A stretch of 64,000 nt of DNA from Caulobacter hibisci. GTDB lineage: Bacteria; Pseudomonadota; Alphaproteobacteria; Caulobacterales; Caulobacteraceae. The stretch lies in contig NZ_JADWOX010000008.1 in assembly GCF_016135805.1 (NCBI RefSeq), positions 62,001 through 126,000 of the forward strand, in the 5' to 3' direction. Shown in pieces: positions 58,944 through 64,000 of this stretch (positions are counted from its first letter, which is position 1; each line of letters opens with the position of its first letter). The notes under the pieces were generated by a model, which saw nothing but the letters and a program-made list of their open reading frames with translations, ran no database searches and was not told the origin of the DNA. Made by a program: the position numbers and the translations under genes.

Positions 58944-59426
58944 ATGACCCGTCACGAACTGAAGACCTGGCCGCAGTATTTCGCCGCCGTCCGCTCGGGC
59001 AAGAAGCGCTTCGAGATCCGCCGCAACGACCGCGAGTTCAAGGTCGGCGACGTGCTGGTGCTGCGCGAGTTCGATCCGGACCAGGACGTCTATACCGGCC
59101 AGGTGGAAGAGCGTCAGATCACCTTCCTGCTGTCGGAAGAGGACTACGGCGTCATCCACGGCTTCGTGGCCATCGGCTTCGGCGACGTGGTCCACCACCC
59201 CGAGGCCCCGGAAAACCACCCGCTGACCGCCGCCGAACTGGCCGAGTGGCACGAGACCGCCGCGGCCAACGCCGCCCTGCGCGGCGAAGAGGCCCGCCGG
59301 GTGTCGCAGTCCTACACCGGCACCGGCATGAGCGTCGCCGCCGACCGCCACGGCGCGGTGGCCGCCCTGGCCGAAACCGACGCGGCCTTCCACGCCGCGG
59401 CCGCGCGGATCGTCCGCAAGGGCTGA
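58944..59426 (+). CDS. DUF3850/ASCH-like protein
   Basis: 160 residues. N-terminal DUF3850 (PUA/ASCH-like) domain HELKTWPQYFAAVRSGKKRF, FEIRRNDREFKVGDVLVLRE, and FLLSEEDYGVIHGFVAIGFG. An extra 60-residue alanine-rich C-terminus (from about 90) is beyond the usual domain. The fold binds RNA or modified nucleotides; DUF3850 proteins are often carried by phages. No mobile-element genes are adjacent. Confidence 0.85.
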   Translation: MTRHELKTWPQYFAAVRSGKKRFEIRRNDREFKVGDVLVLREFDPDQDVYTGQVEERQITFLLSEEDYGVIHGFVAIGFGDVVHHPEAPENHPLTAAELAEWHETAAANAALRGEEARRVSQSYTGTGMSVAADRHGAVAALAETDAAFHAAAARIVRKG

Positions 59427-59437
59427 ACGTCGATGTG

Positions 59438-59528
59438 TCATCCTCGCCCTTCGACAAGCTCAGGGTGAGGATGAATTTCGGCACCGAGTCTGCATTGCCC
59501 TCATCCTGAGCCTGTCGAAGGACGAGGG
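59438..59528. repeat. Intergenic palindrome, family D copy 3
   Basis: TCATCCTCGCCCTTCGACAAGCTCAGGGTGAGGATGA and, inverted, CCCTCATCCTGAGCCTGTCGAAGGACGAGGG. It lies between the convergent DUF3850 and MFS genes. Confidence 0.86.
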
Positions 59529-59536
59529 CGTGTTCC

Positions 59537-60853
59537 CTACACCCCGCCCTCGTCGCCGCGCTCGAGGCCGGCCAGGGTCGCTTCGTCCTGGGCCTCGGCG
59601 TCGCTGACCTTGCGCAGCACCGCCTGGCGCAGGGCGTAGACCAGCATGGCCGCCAGGATCAGGGCGTTGAGCACGAACGGGGCCCAGCGCACGGCCTCGT
59701 AAAGCAGCACGAACAGCGGCGCGACCACCACGTTGAGGCCGTTGATGGCGGCGATCGCCCCGGCGGCGCCCGCCTGATCCTTGGCCGGCACCGACAGCGA
59801 CGCCCCCGCCGTGAAGCCCGGCCGCGCGAAGCCGTAGCCCATCGACGACACCGCATAGCCGATGGCCACCGCCGCATAGTCCGGCGCGAAGGCGACCACG
59901 ACGTTGCCCAGGGCCGCCACGGCCACGCCCCAGCGCATCAGCTCGCGCGGGCCCATGGCGAACATCCGGATCAGGCCCCACTGGGCCAGGAGGCCCGCGA
60001 CAGCGCCCGCCGCCATGGCCAGGGTGATGAAGCCCTGGGCCTTGACCGGGGCGACGCCCAGCTTGTCGATGATCAGGAAGCCCAGGGTCTGGGTCTGGGC
60101 GGTCTGGCAGGTGGCGACTAGGAAGCCGAAGATCAGGAACGGCATGAGGCGCGGATCGCGCCACAGGCTGTCGCCCTTGCGCAGCGAGGGGAAGGCCAGG
60201 CGCGCGCGGGGCTGGACCTCGCCCGCGCTGGCCGGCCGCTTGGCCTCGTCCAGACCCCGGTGCACGATCCACATCATGCCGGCCGCCAGGGCGGCGAAGG
60301 CGAACATCGGCCCGGCCAGGCCCACCACCGGCAGCACGAACAGCGGCGCCAGCAGCGGCCCCACCACCGTGCCCAGGCCGAAGGCCCCGGCCAGGGTGGC
60401 CATGGCCTGGGTGCGCTCTTCCCGCTTGGTGCGATCGGCCAGATAGGCCTGGGTGGCGGGATTGGCCGCCGAGCCGAACAGGCCGAACAGCGCCCGCGCC
60501 AGCAAAAACAGCACGAAGACCAGCATCGGCGGGAAAAGGTGGTGCAGCCCGGCGCTGACCACGAAGGCGCACAGGGTCATCGACACGCAGAACCCGCCCA
60601 GCCCCAGCAGGATCAGCGGCTTGCGGCCCCTCACGTCCGAGCGCTTGGCCCAGAACGGCGAGGACAGCGCCCACAGCAGGGCCGACAGCGAGAAGATCGC
60701 CGCCACCATGGCGTCGGGAATGCCGATCTGCCGGCCGATGGCGGGCAGGACCGACAGCATGCCCGTATTGCCCAGCGCCGTGGCCGCCGACACCCCGAAA
60801 AGGATGGCGAAGGCCCGCCGGTTGACCTGTTGATCTTGAGCGGCGGCAGACAT
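59537..60853 (-). CDS. MFS transporter
   Basis: 438 residues, 12 predicted helices. MFS motif A in loop 2-3 as [15 protein letters not shown]. Similar to TetA/multidrug-type exporters; the C-terminus is acidic ([18 protein letters not shown]). The ATG at 60853 starts the soluble [18 protein letters not shown]; an upstream ATG (60988) reads into the chemoreceptor promoter region. Divergent from the chemoreceptor gene. Substrate unknown. Confidence 0.88.
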   Translation of the reverse strand: MSAAAQDQQVNRRAFAILFGVSAATALGNTGMLSVLPAIGRQIGIPDAMVAAIFSLSALLWALSSPFWAKRSDVRGRKPLILLGLGGFCVSMTLCAFVVSAGLHHLFPPMLVFVLFLLARALFGLFGSAANPATQAYLADRTKREERTQAMATLAGAFGLGTVVGPLLAPLFVLPVVGLAGPMFAFAALAAGMMWIVHRGLDEAKRPASAGEVQPRARLAFPSLRKGDSLWRDPRLMPFLIFGFLVATCQTAQTQTLGFLIIDKLGVAPVKAQGFITLAMAAGAVAGLLAQWGLIRMFAMGPRELMRWGVAVAALGNVVVAFAPDYAAVAIGYAVSSMGYGFARPGFTAGASLSVPAKDQAGAAGAIAAINGLNVVVAPLFVLLYEAVRWAPFVLNALILAAMLVYALRQAVLRKVSDAEAQDEATLAGLERGDEGGV

Positions 60854-60962
60854 CGAACAAACGTTAGAGTGGGTTCGCCCCGAGGGGAAGCCCAAGGAAA
60901 TCCCAAGCGATACCGGGACGCTTTGCCGCAACCCTGGGACGGCCCGAATTAAGGGTCCGCTC

Positions 60963-62789
60963 ATGGCGCGGGCGCGTATTGGGCGCATGCTGCGTCACAT
61001 CTCCGTCCCCCATAAGCTGCTGCTGGCCTTCGCGGCCATGATCACCATCTGCGGCGCGGCCAGCGCCGTGGTCGCCTTCGACCTGTGGTCGCTGCGCAAG
61101 GCGACCGAGATGACCGACGACTCCATGGCCCTGGCCATGGCCAGCGCCCGGATGCAGGCCGCCGCGCTGGAACAGCAGAACGCCATCCTCGGCTATGTCG
61201 CCTCCGGCGCCAGCGAGCACATCAAGCGGTTCGATGCGGCGGAGAAGGCCCTGGAAGCCGATCTCGACGCCCTGCGCAACGCCGACGCGGCCGGCGACTA
61301 CGCCACCGCCGCCGCCAAGCTCTCCGATGCTCGCAAACAGTACAAGGCCGAGGCCCAGGCCCTGATCGAGATGGCCGCCACGCCCGAGGGCCGGGCCCAG
61401 GCCGCCACGCAGACGAGCGCTGGCGACCGTCTGGCCGACCTGCGCAAGGTGCTGGCCGAGGTCGAGGCCCAAGAGCATCGCGACGAGGTCGTCCGCTCGG
61501 CCAGCCGCGAGCGGGCCTTCGGCCGCGCCTTTCTGGGCATCATGGTGGGCGGGATCCTCGGCCTGCTGGCCTCGCTGGGCCTGGCCTGGCTGCTGACCCG
61601 CGCCCTGGGCCGCCCCGTCACCGCCCTGACCGGCGTCATGACCCGCCTGGCCGGGGGCGACAACGGCGTCACCGTGCCCGACGTCGATCGCCGCGACGAG
61701 ATCGGGGCCATGGCCCAGGCCGTGCTGCGCTTCAAGGACGCCGCCCTCGAGAAGATCGCCGTCGAGCGCGAGGTCGAGGTCCAGCGCCAGGCCGCCGAGG
61801 CCGCCCGCCGCGCCACCGAGGCCGAGCGCGAGGCCGCCCGCATCCAGCTGGAGACCGTGGTCGACACCCTGGCCGGCGGCCTGCGCGCCCTGGCCGAAGG
61901 CGACCTGACCCGCCGCGTCGACATCTCTTTCCCCGCCGAATACGAGCGCCTGCGCGCCGACTTCAACGCCGCCATCGGCCAGATGGAGGACGCCCTGAAG
62001 GTCATCGTCCGCTCGACCGGCGGCATCGAGGCCGGCAGCGACGAGATCGCCTCGGCCGCCGACGACCTGTCGCGCCGCAGCGAACGCCAGGCCGCCAGCC
62101 TGGAAGAGACCGCCGCCGCTCTCGACGAGATCACCGCCACCGTCCGCCGCAGCTCGGCCGGGGCCAAGAGCGCGGCCCTGGTGGTGGGCGCGGCCCGCGC
62201 CGACGCCCAGCGCTCGCGCGTCGTCGTGGGCGACGCGGTCGGGGCCATGACCCGGATCGAGGCCTCCTCGCGCGAGATCGGCCGCATCGTCGGGGTGATC
62301 GACGAGATCGCCTTCCAGACCAACCTGCTGGCCCTCAACGCCGGGGTCGAAGCCGCCCGGGCCGGCGACAGCGGCAAGGGCTTCGCGGTCGTGGCCATGG
62401 AGGTGCGGGCCCTGGCCCAGCGCAGCGCCGAGGCCGCCCGCGAGATCAAGGTGCTGATCGCCACCGCCGCCCACGAGGTCGGCCAGGGCGTGTCGATGGT
62501 CGGCCAGACGGGCGAGGCTCTTCAAGCCATCGCCGACAAGGTAGGCGAGATCGACGGCCTGGTCGGCGAGATCGCCGCCTCTGCCGCCGAGCAGTCGGCC
62601 GGCCTGGTCGAGGTCAACAGCGCCATCAACCTGATGGACCAGACCGTCCAGCAGAACGCCGCCATGGTCGAGCAATCAACCGCCGCCAGCCACAGCCTGA
62701 AGAACGAGGCCGCCACCCTGGCCCACCTGGTCGGTCGGTTCCGGGTCGGCGGTCCGGCCCAGGCCCGCAAGGCGTCGCGGGCCGCCTAG
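60963..62789 (+). CDS. Methyl-accepting chemotaxis protein
   Basis: 608 residues. TM1 about 17-40, periplasmic helical domain to about 182, TM2 about 184-207, and a HAMP domain with a second HAMP-like stretch ([20 protein letters not shown]). The signalling hairpin tip reads [20 protein letters not shown] and continues [20 protein letters not shown]. No C-terminal NWETF-type pentapeptide for methyltransferase recruitment. Start may be at the ninth codon (60987, [10 protein letters not shown]). The isolated CheW at 34570 could be a partner. Confidence 0.92.
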   Translation: MARARIGRMLRHISVPHKLLLAFAAMITICGAASAVVAFDLWSLRKATEMTDDSMALAMASARMQAAALEQQNAILGYVASGASEHIKRFDAAEKALEADLDALRNADAAGDYATAAAKLSDARKQYKAEAQALIEMAATPEGRAQAATQTSAGDRLADLRKVLAEVEAQEHRDEVVRSASRERAFGRAFLGIMVGGILGLLASLGLAWLLTRALGRPVTALTGVMTRLAGGDNGVTVPDVDRRDEIGAMAQAVLRFKDAALEKIAVEREVEVQRQAAEAARRATEAEREAARIQLETVVDTLAGGLRALAEGDLTRRVDISFPAEYERLRADFNAAIGQMEDALKVIVRSTGGIEAGSDEIASAADDLSRRSERQAASLEETAAALDEITATVRRSSAGAKSAALVVGAARADAQRSRVVVGDAVGAMTRIEASSREIGRIVGVIDEIAFQTNLLALNAGVEAARAGDSGKGFAVVAMEVRALAQRSAEAAREIKVLIATAAHEVGQGVSMVGQTGEALQAIADKVGEIDGLVGEIAASAAEQSAGLVEVNSAINLMDQTVQQNAAMVEQSTAASHSLKNEAATLAHLVGRFRVGGPAQARKASRAA

Positions 62790-62898
62790 CCTCCCTCGCC
62801 TGCGGTCAGGCGCCGCACCGGCCTGCAAACCGCCGATACCTTGGATTAATCATTAACAGCCATGATGCCGGCTGAATTTCGCGGGGCTTACTGACGTC

Positions 62899-63768
62899 AT
62901 GTTCCAGATCATCGGCATCGTGCTGCTCTTCGGCCTCGTGTTCGGCAGCTACCTGATGGGCGGCGGCAAGATGGACGTGATCCTTCACGCCGCGCCGCAC
63001 GAACTGATGGCCATCCTGGGCGCCGGCATCGCCGCCTTCCTGATCTCCAACTCGATGACCGTGATCAAGGCCACGGCCGGCGGCTTCGGCAAGATCTTCG
63101 CCGGTCCCAAGTGGAAGGCCGGCGACTATCGCGACCTGCTGTCGCTGCTGTTCCTGCTGACCAAGACCATGAAGTCCAAGGGCGTCATCGCCCTGGAAAG
63201 CCACATCGAAAAGCCGCACGACAGCTCGATCTTCTCGCGCTACCCCAAGATCTCGAAGGACCACTTCGCCGTCGACTTCATCTGCGACACCCTGCGGATG
63301 ATGACCATGAACCTGGAGGATCCCCACCAGGTCGAGGACGCGATGGAAAAGCAGCTCGAGAAGCACCACCACGAGACGCTCGAGCCCGCCCACGCCCTGC
63401 AGTCGATGGCCGACGCCCTGCCCGCCCTGGGCATCGTCGCCGCCGTGCTCGGGGTCATCAAGACCATGGGCTCGATCACCGAGCCGCCCGCCGTGCTCGG
63501 CGGCATGATCGGCGGCGCCCTGGTCGGCACCTTCCTCGGCGTGTTCATGGCCTATGGCCTGGTCGGCCCGATGGCAGCCCGCCTGCAGGCCGTCGTCAAC
63601 GAGGACGGCGCCTTCTACAAGATCATCCAGGCCGTCCTGGTCGCCCACCTGCACGGCAACGCCGCCCAGATCAGCGTCGAGATCGGCCGCGGCAACGTGC
63701 CGACCGTCTGCCAGCCCAGCTTCACCGAACTGGAAGAGGCCCTGTCGCAGATCCCGGCCGAAGGCTGA
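62899..63768 (+). CDS. motA: Flagellar motor stator protein MotA
   Basis: 289 residues. Four membrane helices. The large cytoplasmic loop (about 60-165) includes AGDYRDLLSLLFLLTKTMKS. The C-terminal part has the family ALPALGIVAAVLGVIKTMG with the channel Pro, then GGMIGGALVGTFLGVFMAYG. Together with MotB it is the proton channel that drives flagellar rotation; motB is not in view. TTAATCATTAAC 40 bp upstream consists of two TTAA half-sites only 3 bp apart, not a CtrA box. Confidence 0.95.
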   Translation: MFQIIGIVLLFGLVFGSYLMGGGKMDVILHAAPHELMAILGAGIAAFLISNSMTVIKATAGGFGKIFAGPKWKAGDYRDLLSLLFLLTKTMKSKGVIALESHIEKPHDSSIFSRYPKISKDHFAVDFICDTLRMMTMNLEDPHQVEDAMEKQLEKHHHETLEPAHALQSMADALPALGIVAAVLGVIKTMGSITEPPAVLGGMIGGALVGTFLGVFMAYGLVGPMAARLQAVVNEDGAFYKIIQAVLVAHLHGNAAQISVEIGRGNVPTVCQPSFTELEEALSQIPAEG

Positions 63769-63858
63769 TCGACCCGGCCTTCATCCGTACAGGGCAGATC
63801 ACGCCGCCGTGATCTTTGTCTTGCAACCTATCCTGAAAAGCAGTTCCTTGCCTTCAAG

Positions 63859-63885
63859 CGGCCCGGCCTCTACGCCGGGCCGTTG
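63859..63885 (+). terminator. Probable terminator of motA
   Basis: CGGCCCGGC / GCCGGGCCG stem with a 6-base loop, followed by TTGCTC; the U-tract is weak. It lies about 90 bp after the motA stop. Confidence 0.5.
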
Positions 63886-63912
63886 CTCATTCCAGTCGCA
63901 AGGAACGCCCCG

Positions 63913-64000
63913 ATGACCACCCAAGTCCTCCGCAAGATCCTGATCGCCGGCGCGGCCATGACCGCCCTGTCGCTGGCCGCCTGCGGCAAGAAGGACGAGG
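63913..64000 (+). CDS. Lipoprotein, N-terminus only
   Basis: 29 residues before the right edge. Basic MTTQVLRK, hydrophobic core, lipobox LSLAAC (Cys24), then GKKDE. A lysine-rich start after the Cys is usual for small Caulobacter lipoproteins. Nothing more can be said from the visible part. Confidence 0.7.
   Translation, partial: MTTQVLRKILIAGAAMTALSLAACGKKDE

Noticed and set aside
62848-62859. TTAATCATTAAC before motA as a CtrA box
   Set aside because: The half-sites are 3 bp apart instead of 7, so it does not fit the CtrA pattern.

Overview
The window is about 64 kb of high-GC, densely coded chromosome. Its gene content points to the alphaproteobacterial genus Caulobacter or a very close relative. 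The best markers are GapR (38024-38293), a TacA-like sigma-54 activator with Asp54 (39518-40987), an UrcA-family protein, a COQ9/UbiK/UbiB-like set, and sigma-73-style promoters whose -10 region resembles GCTANAWC. CtrA-type TTAA-N7-TTAA boxes also occur. I see no prophage, insertion sequence, CRISPR array, tRNA or rRNA; this is core chromosome with a heavy load of small intergenic palindromic repeats.

Layout, left to right. 1-850 is the 5' part of dnaX, with the gene for the small SRP RNA (ffs) just upstream on the same strand. Then nudC, a MAPEG protein and the overlapping ispH/thrB/rnhA group. A secreted glycine-rich protein is translationally coupled to argS. 8.3-15 kb holds a DUF899 protein, a GH28 pectin-type glycosidase, a TetR/esterase/quinone-oxidoreductase cluster, and two small secreted or exported proteins. 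15-20 kb holds proC/ybjN/ubiK and an lgt-MidA-pgeF operon with overlapping genes. 20-24.3 kb holds prs, a lipoprotein, rplY and pth. 24.5-27.4 kb is a large TonB-dependent receptor. 27.7-33.5 kb holds a TPR membrane protein, a DUF72 protein, rpsU, a COQ9 protein, a small membrane protein and purE-purK-racemase. 33.7-41.6 kb is rich in signalling and cell-cycle genes: a GGDEF protein, a lone CheW, a lytic transglycosylase, rpmJ, gapR, an orphan 140-residue protein behind a CtrA-like box, and tacA. 41.7-50 kb is metabolic and envelope genes: M3 peptidase, ABC1 kinase, pirin, thioesterase, hydrolase and two glycosyltransferases. 50-53.4 kb carries a cytochrome oxidase subunit IV and the three-gene proton-translocating transhydrogenase operon. 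53.5-64 kb holds an UrcA protein, an M23 peptidase, a bacteriophytochrome histidine kinase, rpoH, a DUF3850 protein, an MFS transporter, a chemoreceptor, motA and the start of a lipoprotein gene.

No obviously novel multi-gene system is present. The most interesting signals are regulatory or structural. (i) A composite palindromic repeat family (about 165 bp, ten copies plus variants) sits directly behind stop codons. (ii) A second repeat family has landed in frame inside a MidA-family methyltransferase gene. (iii) A shared inverted-repeat operator lies in front of both the GH28 enzyme and the distant TonB receptor, suggesting one glycan-use regulon. (iv) Two phased copies of a 17-bp palindrome lie between the phytochrome kinase and rpoH. 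(v) A perfect CtrA-type box sits in an AT-rich gap before an orphan gene. (vi) rpsU appears to start at CTG.
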